Assembly: GCF_000835495.1 (NCBI RefSeq)
Contig: NW_015622544.1
Coordinates: forward strand, 4,492,855-4,556,854
Direction of reading: 5' to 3'
From: Cladophialophora immunda
Taxonomy: Eukaryota; Ascomycota; Eurotiomycetes; Chaetothyriales; Herpotrichiellaceae
Length of the DNA: 64,000 bases
Shown: piece by piece, positions 35,339 to 46,125 of the stretch
Layout of the letters: every line of letters begins with the position of its first letter
How positions within the stretch are numbered: position 1 is the stretch's first letter
Made by a program: the position numbers and the translations under genes
Notes under the pieces: model-generated
What the model saw: only the letters and a program-made list of their open reading frames with translations
Database searches by the model: none
What the model was told of the DNA's origin: nothing

Positions 35339-36790
35339 GGCTGCAGAGTTCTCGTGGCTGGAAGTTAGTTGAGTGTAGGTTGAAAACGTGGGAAGCTGCC
35401 ACTGATAGAATGGAGTTGCTGAAGAAGATAGAAAGGCAGATTGAATGGGGGACTTTCTGCACAGTTTTGCACACCCGTGTCATGCTCTGTGACCAAACCC
35501 AAACCCCACCTGGAGCCTGGACCGAAAGGATGCTATCCCAGAATGTAGAGACTAATGTCGCAGATGCGCAGCACGCCAAACACTTTCTTTGCTCGGAGAA
35601 GAGGCCGACGATCGGGCGAACCTCGCAATCACCCGGTTGAGGCTGGAGAATAGCGCCATCGTGCGATGGACAGAGTGTTTACTTTCCATAACTTGACCCC
35701 AGAGAGAGACCAACAAAGGAGGATCCCAAGAGAGTCGGTGGATAGCATGCACTCCGTACTCCGTACCTGTTCCCCTTTTACTCGCGCTGCAAGAACTAGG
35801 GGGCGTTGCGTTGCCATCACCAGCCCTGCACGAAGGACGTACCTGGAGGGTATATGGGTCGCATGTTACCTTGTTCGAGTCCTATGCGCAGTAGTTGGCG
35901 CCCTGGCTCCATAAGCGCCCTCTAGCAGAAGAAATAAGCGCTTGCATATGCAGGTGGCGCATACAAGGTACTCGTCTGGGGGCCAAGAGAAGTACCCCAT
36001 GTTGCTCCGGTCCTTTCAGAGACTGTGTCGACCCTGTACTTTTGGATCCTAAGGGGCGGGATATCCTCTGCAAAGGTCGCGGAATTGTCTCGGTTTCAGC
36101 CACATACCCACCTTGCGACAGCGCCTATCGTCACGAGGCGTTCTCGCTCATGTCGTAATTCGATATCTTGACGGAGCACTCGGCGCACCGTACTCCGTAC
36201 AGGGATCACTCACAGGAGGCTGGTATAGGTGGATTCAGGTGGAAGGAAATTTCAAGCCGACAGCTTGACGTCGGCGCAGTGTCGGTTCTTCCAGGGTCAA
36301 CAACTGGCACAAAGCAGTCAAGAGTCGTACGGCAGGCCAACACTGCCCCCAACAGACCACGAGCCAAGTACGGAATAGAGTGGCAAGAATGTGTGCACGA
36401 ACAGACGTTTGATGGGATTGTTAGGCGAGGTTTCTTGGGCTCCTCACCTCAATGCTGGTGAAGCGGGGGTTGGACGATGTGCAATCGTATGGAGAAACGG
36501 AAAGGAACGGCCGTCAGATTCTCTAGGCCACGGACTCGGCAAGAATTGGGCTATTGTATTCAGCAGAGCAGGCGAGTGGCTCTGAGTGAGAGATTTCTGG
36601 ACACCCATTGCGTCGTTGGTTGTTCAGTGCAAAGTGGTTGCAGGAAATTGCGCTGAGCTGGTCGTCCGGGTCAAGGAAGCGTTGTTACTTGTTTAGGCAT
36701 GGTCTGTGGCTGGGCACTTTGGAACAATATAAAAAAGGGGGTTCACTGACACATTTCGTGGGCGAAATCAATAACTATCGAGAATGCTGA
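35339..36790. other. Intergenic region, 1.45 kb
   Basis: No gene supported; open frames are under 100 codons and unrelated to known proteins. GTACTCCGTAC occurs twice (35756-35766 and 36190-36200). The left end is the GTPase promoter, the right end the 3' flank of the esterase gene. Confidence 0.4.
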
Positions 36791-37876
36791 TTAGTATGGA
36801 AGCGGTCTGTTTCTGTCCCAATCCTTGCCCAGAATCCACGCCATGCCGTCCATCGCCTTTTCCTTGATTTCTGGTGTGTGGGCTTCAGGAAATGGGACCG
36901 AAATCCAGCCGACATGACCATAGCCTTCCAGCACATCAATCTTCGTCTCCGCGACGCCCTCCTCTCTCAACACCCGTTCATAGATCACCGCATCATCGCG
37001 AAGGATATCTAGGTCGCCACCATGTACGTAGACCCGTGGAGGGTGATATGGTTTGATCTTTGGCAGATCCAGGTTGAGAGGTGAAAACCAAGGTGACCGG
37101 AAGTCGGTCTGGAGTCTCTTGATCGAATTGGCCAGAGACGCCGCGTTGATGAATGGCGCGTTGGCATTCTCCTCGCGAGACCGGAAAGCGGATGCGTGTC
37201 TGGCTGGGACAATGTCTCGATGGACGATGTGAGGGAGTGAGATGAAGAGCCCCGAGATGGACGAGACAAGGCTGGGTAACCCTTGCACGAGCTCTGCGTG
37301 GCCTGCCTTCGCTGCTGACGCAATGCCGCCTATGACTGCGGAGATGGTCGCGCCAGCACTGCAGCCCGCCAGGACGAAACCGAGGGAAGGATCGAACTCG
37401 ATCCCTTCGTGCTTGAGGGCCCCATCGTTGAGGTTCCGTGGATCCGACAGCCACGCTACCACCTCCCATGCACTTTGCATCGGGACTGGAAAGGGATTCT
37501 CGGGTGCCAGCTTGTAGGACGGACAGGCGACGATGGCCCCAAAATACGATGCAAATGCCCGGGCGGGAGAAAGGGCAAAGTTTGGCGTGCCAAAGGTAAA
37601 GCTTCCCCCGTGGATGTACACGATGAGAGGACACTTATTGACGCTGTGCCCGTTTTTATGCCCTTTCGAGACGGGCCGAACGACGATGGTCTGGCTCACA
37701 AAGTGGTCTGAAAGTCGAATGTCGATCGTCGACTCGTTCAGGTCTGGGGGACAAGGACCGAGAATCCCAATGGCGGCCTGCTCCCAGGCTTGTATCTCCT
37801 GGCGGCGAGCAGCTATGGCCACGGGCGAGTTCTCATCGGGCTCGGGGACACCAACCTCCGAGGATGTCGCAGCCAT
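36791..37876 (-). CDS. Alpha/beta-hydrolase, HSL-type esterase/lipase (AB hydrolase 3)
   Basis: 361 residues from MAATSSEV; the frame continues 47 codons upstream, but homology starts after this ATG. Oxyanion-hole motif HGG at 89-91 (VYIHGGSFTFG), nucleophile elbow GCSAG with S173, acid in DLDILRDD and histidine in GYGHVGW near the C-terminus complete the triad. PSYKLAPENPFP is the classic segment of the hormone-sensitive-lipase family. It should hydrolyse short-chain esters in the cytosol; no signal peptide is seen. Divergent from a Zn2Cys6 regulator over 336 bp, so regulator and enzyme may work together (inference). Confidence 0.88.
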   Translation of the reverse strand: MAATSSEVGVPEPDENSPVAIAARRQEIQAWEQAAIGILGPCPPDLNESTIDIRLSDHFVSQTIVVRPVSKGHKNGHSVNKCPLIVYIHGGSFTFGTPNFALSPARAFASYFGAIVACPSYKLAPENPFPVPMQSAWEVVAWLSDPRNLNDGALKHEGIEFDPSLGFVLAGCSAGATISAVIGGIASAAKAGHAELVQGLPSLVSSISGLFISLPHIVHRDIVPARHASAFRSREENANAPFINAASLANSIKRLQTDFRSPWFSPLNLDLPKIKPYHPPRVYVHGGDLDILRDDAVIYERVLREEGVAETKIDVLEGYGHVGWISVPFPEAHTPEIKEKAMDGMAWILGKDWDRNRPLPY

Positions 37877-38212
37877 ATTGAAGAGAATAGTACTTACAGG
37901 ATGAACTGTGAAGAGGGTGAAGTTATTTTGGGCAAGGACCAAAGATTTATAGAAGAGCCTGCTATAGCACAGACAGCCCAGGGCGCTCAAGGGCCCCCAA
38001 CCTTTCCCCAAACACATTCACCTCCCTGCCGCAAGTTGAGTTGGGCACTAGGCATCTTTGTAATACGATATGTTCCAAGACTAGCACCGTCCTAGGAAAG
38101 GTGGGCGGCTTCAAATTACGCACGAACCAACACCATCCTCCAACTTGGATCCACCTGAGTTCCACCGTCCTGAATAAAAAGCACAAAGACACGGTCGGTG
38201 ACGGACTAAATA
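37877..38212. promoter_or_regulatory. Divergent promoter, esterase / Zn2Cys6 regulator
   Basis: 336 bp between outward start codons. No palindromic CGG-type site is obvious by eye. Confidence 0.4.
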
Positions 38213-39354
38213 ATGAATGCCTGTTCTTCCCTTCATCCCACACACACGGGGATCGGAATGGGCACATCCACTCCGACGAGGTGTCTTCCCACGGGCAAAC
38301 ACCCAGCAATGTCGGCAGCTCTGCCGCGAGCCACCATCCCTCCCGAAGAAGGCGTGGAGACCCGTCTGAGACTCGGCACCGGCAAGAAACCTCGCATGGG
38401 CGCGAGGGGCCAGCGCAAGGTCAAGAGCGGGTGTCAGACCTGCAAGTAATAACTTCCCCCCTTCACGGTCCCTTGGTCGTCCCATCCACCGAAAGAGGAG
38501 GGAGACAGAGAGAACTATGTACATGCATGTGTTCGATGTGCTGTGCTGATTCCAGGACTCGGCAAATCCGCAGAATTCGGCACAAGCGGTGCAACGAGGC
38601 CAGACCGGCCTGTCTGCAATGCAGCAGCACGGGGCGGACATGTGATTTCACTACTATTACTACCCGTCCAGCCGTCGCGCGGTCATCGCATGTTGTCCGT
38701 GAATGGAGGGTTGTCCGGAGGTCCCTGTGGCACCGCCCGTCCAGCCTCCCAAGTCACCTGTGCGCCCTGGACAGCTTCGAAGCGAGCACCTTCGAGTACT
38801 TCCGGCACGTCTGCGCGCGGGATTTCGCCCTGTACTTCGAGAGTCCGTGGTGGGGGGCGCTCGTGCTGCGGTACGCGCTCGCCGAGGCCAGCATCTACCA
38901 CGCCGCGCTGGCGATCAGCTCGATGAGCAGGCACAACTACTACCCGACGACGACGACGACGACGACGAGTTATGTTCCCGAACACCACTCATGTAACCAC
39001 ACCCACTCTCAATCTCACTCCGCCGCCGAATACTGCCTGGCGCAATACACCCTGGCGATCCAGCGGCTCAATGCCCGCCTGGACAGTTCCGTCGCGAGCG
39101 TCGAGCTCGCCGCCTTCGCCAGCATCCTCTTCATCTACATCGAGGGCATGCAGGGGTCCACGAGATCCATGCACGTCCATCTCCGCGGCGGCCTGGCTCT
39201 CGTGCAGAGCCTCCTCCAACTCGTGGCCCCCAACGTGGGATATCTCGAGTGGGCCTTGTGGCAGATTCGGGAACAGGTGCAACAGATCGAGGCTGTCAGG
39301 AGCAATGATCAAGAAAATCCAGAGGGGGCGGCGCAGCACTCACAGGGGTTCTAG
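38213..39354 (+). CDS. Zn2Cys6 transcription factor
   Basis: Two exons (38213-38445, 38574-39354) give 337 residues. With the acceptor at 38574 the cluster reads CQTCKIRHKRC then CNEARPACLQC and GRTC, exactly the C-x2-C-x6-C-x6-C spacing. The acceptor 18 nt upstream (38556) would add six residues and ruin the spacing. The C-terminal part contains the fungal regulator helices FEASTFEYFRHVCARDF, WGALVLRYALAEASIYHAAL and ASILFIYIEGMQGSTRSMHVHLRGG. The protein is short: relatives usually continue 150-300 residues beyond HLRGG, so it is truncated here or a further exon has been missed (see 39463-39633). An ACG repeat (38946-38970) encodes a Thr tract. It may control the adjacent divergent esterase. 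Confidence 0.8.
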
Positions 39355-39693
39355 GGAGAAACCGAGCAAGGCTGACGCAGGATGCGACTACGAAAGAACT
39401 ACGAGAATTTTGTTACTTAATGAATTTCATTTCATTTCATTTCGGTCTGTAGCATTCATCAAGTCAACGATCTCAAAGACGATGCAAATGATTTTCTCGC
39501 CTGGTCTTTCCAAGCATTGGATGTGGAGGATATCTACTCCATGGCTTTTGTAGATGGATACACTGAAGTGCCGCCTTGGCTATGGAGTGCTTTTTCACGT
39601 TTACCTCCCGATCGGAACAGTGCGCGGTATTGAGCCTAACAAAGACAAAAATCAACCACCCGACCTTCTTAGACTGCCCTCACGAGGCGACAA
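39355..39693. other. Spacer with an orphan coding-like segment
   Basis: An ATTTC pentamer repeat (39424-39443) is followed by an open 57-codon segment, 39463-39633. It has no start codon but protein-like content (NDFLAWSFQALDVEDIYSMA, PPWLWSAFSRLPPDRN). It could be a last exon of the Zn2Cys6 gene, but no splice pair that keeps phase was found. Confidence 0.3.
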
Positions 39694-41160
39694 CTACCAG
39701 GTAGTTGACACTTGGGGGAATTCCTTGGACGTGATCCCGAGATCCGTAAAGACAGTATCATCGCCTGGAAATGTCAGCTACACACATACAAGACGTTCGA
39801 GTTGCACTCACCTTTCAAATGCTTGATCCGTATCTCATCTTCGCCATCCAGCTTCTCCATTTCCTCCTCAGGCGCAGCATTATTCTCTCGCTCATCCTTG
39901 GGCCGCTGTTCCGTGGCCTTGTCATAGTCCTCTCCGATCATCAGAAATTGCGCATTGTCAAAATTCAGGTACTTTGGCTCCAGTGGTTTCCACCGGAGAC
40001 CCCGGAACTCATCAATGATTTCTTGGGGATATTCGGGTCCCTTAGGCACATTCTGGTTGCCCAGAGGAGGCTGTTCAGGGTTCTTGACACTGGTCACGAA
40101 ACTTCCACGCTGTTTGAGGCCAAAATCCTTCTGCATCTCACCAATCTCAGCAGGGATGTTGACGATGTAGGCCAGATGCGATTCGCGTCCTGTAGAGGTG
40201 ATTGCATAGACTCCCTCGGCCAGTGGAGTGACTGGAGGGGTGTGTCTTGTGCCAGCAGTCTTGGTCTCATATTCTGAGCCGGCCATGAAGGATTCTTTGA
40301 GCTCCGCAAAGCTGGTTTTATGCTTTTCGACAAAAGTGACGAATTTGTCCTTGCCACTCTTTGGCAGTACCTTCTTGGGTAGAGCTAGAAGCCGACAATT
40401 CCCATCGTCGCCAATTGGCCCATCCCCGAGTTTCGCGTCAAGAGGAATGGGTCGCATGACCATGTAGGAGCGCGCAACATCGTTGACGTCCTCGGGGTGG
40501 TCCACGTTGACTCGGGCGCGGAAGAAAAAGTATATGACTCCCTTTTCGAGGATGGTGGAGGGGACGTCATCTTCACGCGCACCTGGCTCAACAGCGTCGC
40601 CATTCGTCTCGGCGGGCTTTGTGTCTTCCTTGGGCTCTGCCGCCTCGGGCTCGGCCTCCTTGGGCTCGGCCTCTTTGGATTCTACCTCCTTGGGCTCCGA
40701 GGCTTCAAGTTTTGCACCTTCGGTCTCGGGCTCCTTTGGCTTTTCGGTAGCTTCCACCTCTTTGGGTTGCTCATCCTGTTCTTTCGCCGCGGCTGTCTCA
40801 CCGTTGACTTTGTCCGTCTGCGGCTCTTCGGGCTTAGCTGGCTCAGGCTCGGTCATTTCTTGGTCGGCCTTCTCCGGGGCGGGCTCTTCATGAGCTCCAC
40901 TGGGTAGCATATGTCAGCGAGGATGTGGCGCGGGGGAGTGAAGAGAGGCATTACTTCTGCTGCAGGGTTTCATCCAGAGTCTTCTGCTCGAGCTGCGCAT
41001 CCTTTTTGCCTCGCTTCGCGCTTGGGGACGAGCCCGCTGTCTCATTCTTGCGCTTCTTTCCAGCCGGCGACGACTTTGGGTGCGGGGGAGACGCGGTCTG
41101 GGAGCTCTGGGAGCTCTGGTGTTGCGCCGCGATGCGAGCAGAAGAGCGTCGACCGGTCAT
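39694..41160 (-). CDS. Conserved fungal nuclear-type protein, acidic, function unknown
   Basis: Three exons (41160-40955, 40899-39812, 39764-39694) join in phase to 454 residues. The N-terminus is basic and Ser-rich with a nuclear-localisation-like GKKRK...SAKRGKK. Residues about 75-185 are Glu/Lys/Pro-rich, built of imperfect EPKE/EAEPKE repeats. The C-terminal 250 residues look folded (GVIYFFFRARVNVDHPEDV, RSYMVMRPIPLDAKLG, FVTFVEKHKTSFAELKESF, AYIVNIPAEIG, FRGLRWKPLEPKYL) and end STTW. Comparable fungal proteins are sometimes labelled BTB-domain transcription factor, but no BTB fold is evident here. Nuclear location is inferred from composition. Confidence 0.75.
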
Positions 41161-41729
41161 GGTGGTTAGTGGGCGCAACGTTAGAGTGATGGATACGAGT
41201 GAAAGACGAGGGTGAACAAGGACACTAAGATGGTGGTTGATGGAAAGAGGATGGGCAGAATGAGCAGAGGTCAAGAAGCCATTGGAGTCGGGTCGGCAGC
41301 GACAAGCTCATTCTTGTCATGGTGCTGGGAGGAGCAAGGGAACAAGTGAAGTGCAGCTAAAGTTAGTCCACCTGTGAGGGCCCAGAGGCACAATGATGTA
41401 AGATCGGAACCAGACCCGTGCGGCGGCGTGGAAGCTTCTATCACAAGCCTGCACAAGAAGTGGTGGTGAGACAGAGGTCGGAAGCTGTTCGGCTGGTGGT
41501 GGAGGCAGCGGAGGGACATGGAGACATGGAGACATTGGAGGAGGATGCGGTTTGCGCTCTCTAGTCAGGAACCACCGACCAAGCCACCAACCCCGCCAAC
41601 TGCCCGCCAAATGCCCCAATCCGGCGCCCCCTTCCAAAAGTGCCCTATTGCTTATCGCCTATTGCCGCCGAATACAAGTAACAAGTACCGAGTACGAATA
41701 ATACCTGTCCATGACAACCCGGAACCCCT
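41161..41729. other. Spacer between two minus-strand genes
   Basis: No gene supported; contains the promoter of the acidic nuclear-type protein. Short frames on both strands lack protein features. Confidence 0.4.
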
Positions 41730-42419
41730 TCATCCAAGGTCCATGGCATCAAGATCTTCCTCTTCAGCCCTGCCATTCCTCATAGGTGTCGACGGCGTAT
41801 TCGTGCCATCTGGTGTCCCCGTCGACGACTCGACCATGGCCTCCTCGGACCGGTCGGAGCTGTCGGACCAGGCCTCTACCGCAGCCGCATGCTTCTTCGC
41901 AGCCCGCTGGCCCAGCGGGGGCTTGCTGTTCTTGTTCTTCCTTCTTTTCGGTGGTGGTTGCTCGGCGTGTCCGTCGACTAGTTCAGACACTTCAATCTCC
42001 GTGTGCTTGAGCGGGACCTCACCCTCCTCGTCGTCCATCTCCCTCGACATGCGTTTCCGGCCGCGCTCCCCGTCGTCCCGGCGAGCGTGTCGGAGGGGGT
42101 GAGGATCGCAGGACAATCGCCGTAGTTTGGTGGCCAGCTCATCGTCTGTGTCTGGCCACAGCCTTCGGAGCGCCTTAGGGTCTTCGAAATCCGAGTCAGG
42201 TTCCTCGTATTGGTCCGGGAGGAGCACCTCGATGTCCCCGTCATAGCCGATGTCGTCGGCCGAGATCTCCTCGACAGAGTACCCGTCACTGGACTCTCGT
42301 CGGGGCCGCTTCCTCCTGTACATTTGTAGCGCCATTGATGGTCCGGATGATAGGTTGTCGACCATCGATTTGCTTTTCGACCCTCTTTTGGGGGACGTGT
42401 AACTTGTCGTCTGCTGCAC
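41730..42419 (-). CDS. Hypothetical low-complexity basic/acidic protein
   Basis: Uninterrupted 229-residue frame, not recognised. A basic patch MYRRKRPRRES (about residues 33-43) and PPPKRRKNKNSKPP (about 160-173) are likely nuclear-localisation signals. Between them are acidic blocks (VEEISADDIGYDGDIEVLLPD) and a repeated ELATKLRRL-like helix; the tail is Ser/Glu/Asp-rich. Composition suggests a disordered nuclear protein. It could be a gene-model fragment, but an open frame of this length with alternating charge is unlikely by chance. Confidence 0.6.
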   Translation of the reverse strand: MQQTTSYTSPKRGSKSKSMVDNLSSGPSMALQMYRRKRPRRESSDGYSVEEISADDIGYDGDIEVLLPDQYEEPDSDFEDPKALRRLWPDTDDELATKLRRLSCDPHPLRHARRDDGERGRKRMSREMDDEEGEVPLKHTEIEVSELVDGHAEQPPPKRRKNKNSKPPLGQRAAKKHAAAVEAWSDSSDRSEEAMVESSTGTPDGTNTPSTPMRNGRAEEEDLDAMDLG

Positions 42420-43225
42420 CCGCTGTACCCCTCGTCATCTCAGAATTCGGTCAAATGAAGTTATGCAGGCATTCCGCAGCATCCTCACAGATGCAAAGGG
42501 TAGAAGTTCGTTTGAACGGGGTTGCCGGGATTTCTTATCGATAGAGGAGGTCTTTTCACTCGTCGCTAAGACTTCAGATGTGGCTGACGGCGGACCTTCA
42601 CTCTGCACATTGGAGATTCTGTCGAAGGAGAACAATCATCTGTACCACCATGCCGTCGACACGCCACAAACACCTGAGACGCCCTGGTGGCCACCGTCGG
42701 GGAAGATTCTGACAGTTGTTGCTCAGGTGTCTTGTCCCAGCCATTTACGTCATTCCACCGGCTTCTATTCGGTACTATAGCACGCCCCAAGCTTCCACTC
42801 AAGGATGCCGCCGGGCTGCCGCTTTACAGGGATCTGATCAGGGTCGATCCAGACAGTAGTTAGCCAGACTTTCAGAGCGAGAGAAATGAGGGAGAAATAG
42901 GTAGGAACCAGGATGAACGTGATGTATTAGTCCTGATTAGATATGGACGAGTTGACGCTGAAGTCTTGCTCGTAACTATAGTAGCGTTTGTTTAGAACAA
43001 TAGATTAGATTTTTCAAAATAAAAAACGTGTAGTACGTATCGAAGTCGTCTTCGTTATAGCAGCTATTTAAAGCAGAAAAGGACGGTCTAGGTAAGGTGT
43101 GCTTGTAGTTGAAGAGACTGTCGACACCTGATCGCCAGGCGTCTCTTTTGGTAGCTGAAACCGAGGACCACGCTTGTCATCCCCATCTCTCTGTCTGAAG
43201 CCGGAACGGGGACACACCCATCGGC
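42420..43225. other. Spacer with a TpA-rich island
   Basis: No gene. From about 42921 to 43080 the sequence becomes AT-rich and full of TA steps (ctatagtagcg, caatagattagat, gttatagcagctat) with few CA/TG steps, unlike the rest of the window. This is the profile expected of an old repeat altered by RIP. No transposase remains readable. Confidence 0.4.
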
Positions 43226-45165
43226 CTATACTTCCGTCTTGCTACCAACAATTTTCTCCATGTCAATAGTGATGGCCTCCTTTTCGATATTCTCTTCCTG
43301 CATGGGCAGTCCGTGGAGCTCATCAAAGACGGTCGGGCGTCTCTCTTCCCCGTCGAAATAGCCCTCCGTGGCACCCAGGTACTCCCACTTGACAGGAACA
43401 TCACTGTAGGCGGTGGGATATGTCTGCACCGGGAAGATATAGCAGAGGACGAGGTACAGGAAGACCGTCATGGCAGTTGTCAGGATCCAAGCCATTGTAT
43501 ACATACGCTTGGCCGACTCCCCCACAGCATTCGGCTGGTAGGCGGCGATAAGACCTGGCAGACCCAGCAGCATACCCCCAGTCCATGCGAGGTGGGAGCG
43601 AAGATTGAAGCCATGGTAGAACATGTATAGAGTACCTTTGATCGGCTGATAGAGCGACGGGATGTGAATGTTGCCCTTTCGGACAATGAAGTAGTCGGCG
43701 GCCATAAGCTGCCATCAATGTCAGTCTGCATCAAAACACTTTCAATCAGCATTAATCATATAATCTTACCCCCAGAATCGGGCCCATGAAAATGTTGTAG
43801 GCGCCCAAGAAAGTCAGGAATGCTTGCGCCGAAGCCACGAGCTTCCAAGGCAAGATCACAACTGCAATGAGAGCGCACAGAACCTGGCCGCGGACGATGG
43901 TGATGTACCGAGGGAGAAGCCCAGCGACATCCGCGGAAAAGGGTATAAGATTAGCACCGATATTCGTGCCGACGGTGGAGAAGAAAAAGCATAGTGATTC
44001 GAGAAAGACGGCAGTTCTTGCAGCGGCAGTCCAGTTGTGTTCCAAGATCGCATTGTTTAGATCCCAGATATTCCAGTAAGCAGTGCCCCATTTGCCTTGC
44101 ATAGAGGCCGTCGAAGCTAGACCCAGGAAGAGGACTAGCAGCTTCGGAATGGCAAGGAAGAAACCTTGAGGAATTCCAGCTGCTCGTGGATTGACACTGT
44201 ACCCTGGATCCGAGTTTAGTGACGAGTCAAGTGTGAATTGGATTCGGAGGATTAAAACTCACTCGCCATGTCAGGTTGACTGACCAAGAGCCCAGCCGAG
44301 ATGCCAATAACACTATTGATGCCTGATAGCATCGCCCAACCCAACGGTGTATCTGCCTGTTTGGCCAGGGGATTACCAATGGCGGAGATCCCGGCCCCAT
44401 TCGCCATGCACCATCCAAAGAGGCCAAATATAGCAACAGGCATCACGCTGCCCTTGACGACAAAGACCCAGTGAGCGTTGCGAGGGTGAATCAGCGTGAA
44501 AGGGGCCTGGATAAACCAGACGAGGAAAAAACATAGAAGCTGGGCGGATGTAATCGAGGCTGATTCGGGTAGGTGGTTGGGGAAGTTCTTCCACTTATGC
44601 CCGAACATACACAGCAGGCAGGTTGACATGAGGTTGGCGCCATAAAAGGTGTTGATGCCATACCAAATGGTGCCTATAGTGGCCCGGAAGAAGACAAAGA
44701 AGAAGCTGCCGTAGAGGCCAAAGATGGAACGGGCGATGACGGGGTATCCAATGTGGTACACGGCGGCACAGCGAGCGGCGAGGACGACCGCGATCCCTGA
44801 AATCAAGACCCCGAGGGCGCATGCCGCAAACGATTGCCGCCATGTCTGCCCACGTTTGGTCAGCATGAGGATGGATATCTTCGGTCTCGCCTGGACGCGC
44901 TTTGGCTTTGCGCATTACTCACCAGGCCGGTGGCAATCAAAGAGGCGGCCAGGTTCCACCCTGCCGTTCCAAACGCAGTGGTCATCCAGTAGAAGGGTAA
45001 ATTGAACCATCTCCAATGGCGGTGCTCAGGTGGAGTTGGCTCCAGGTCTTTGTTGCTCCATGGTGTCGAAACCACGCCTCCGGGGGAGTCGGTACGGACG
45101 AATCTGAGGAACGCCTCTTTGCTTTCAAACGGAGCCTTGATTGTTTCGGCACTGAACTTGACCAT
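43226..45165 (-). CDS. NCS1-family nucleobase/vitamin permease (uracil/allantoin/thiamine-type)
   Basis: Four exons, with introns near 44871-44922, 44228-44288 and 43705-43770, join in phase to about 580 residues. The cytosolic N-terminus ends PTPPEHRHWRWFNLPFYWMT, then about twelve hydrophobic segments follow. Family blocks: AFGTAGWNLAASLIATGLTW, FRATIGTIWYGINTFYGANL, DMARYSVNPRAAG, FFSTVGTNIGANLIPFSADV and the final GLPGLIAAYQPN. NCS1 carriers are proton or sodium symporters for purines, pyrimidines, allantoin or thiamine-like compounds. The Fur-type fungal branch fits, but the substrate cannot be read from sequence alone. Diverges from the DUF6536-like gene. Confidence 0.9.
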
Positions 45166-46125
45166 GGCGGCTGACTTGACAAGGTGATGGGATCTGGGAG
45201 AAAACCCCTTCTCCCTGCCGAGGGGATCTGGTCTTTTCTATTCCCGAGAAACAACTTGACGTGTCTCGAGAGCCGACGAGATAAGGCCATGGGGAATATT
45301 TCGACTGTCGACTCGCATTGGCAAGATATCTTGAACCTAATGGCAAGGGACGACAAATTCTATCACCGAAAGTCGAGATTAGGTCGAGTTCATTCGTTGC
45401 CGACCGAGTGCTGTTCGCGAATTCCCGACAGCCAAGGATTGGGATATCTGCTCGCGGCTCACTCTGCGTTGGGGATAGGGTGATGCCGCCCTGTGCTCAC
45501 CCCAGCCGCGCGTGAGTCAGGCTGAGTTCCAAACCCTCATAGGAGGGCGTCCTCGGCGACCATAAGCTGGTACTTTGAGCTGCCTATATGACGCTACGGA
45601 CGGGTCTTCCATTATAGTTTCAGGCGGTGCCCCTTTCGGCACTAACTATATCTACAGAAGATGCCGTCGGAGACATCAGGGGAGGACTTCGCAATGTCGA
45701 GAATGACCGCGGAGAGTGACTGTGGAGTACGGCGCTAAGTGGATTTTAGGGCCTGCGCGCGATCCCCCTTTTGACTGAGCCCCCCAGCTTAGTCGCTGCT
45801 TATCAACCTATTGACTTACTATCAGGCAGAATTCGAGCTTGAGGGCGATTCAGTCGCAGATGGTCTTGACTCTCATCACAGCTCGTGCGTCTTCGCCATC
45901 CCGCTCTTCCTCGGTTGTCTGCACACCGATTCGTGAGGCATTTCTGCTATTGGTCGATGGTGAAGCTTATGAACCAGCCTTGTTTCTATGATGTACCCTG
46001 AGATGGAGACAGCTTCCAGACGTAATGAGATACAACCTGCAGTCCCAGCCTCAGCAAAAACATTCTCTTTTTTTTTATTGGGGGAAAACAAAAAAAAAAA
46101 AAAGGGGGGGACAGTGTCGTGATCA
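45166..46125. promoter_or_regulatory. Divergent promoter, NCS1 permease / DUF6536-like gene
   Basis: 960 bp without a gene. Close to the plus-strand start there is a T tract, an interrupted A tract and a G tract in a row (about 46068-46111), mixed homopolymers immediately upstream of ATG 46126. Confidence 0.4.

Noticed and set aside
43401..43718. Short minus-strand frames inside the NCS1 gene
   Set aside because: Alternate frames of the permease exons, which form a coherent family member.
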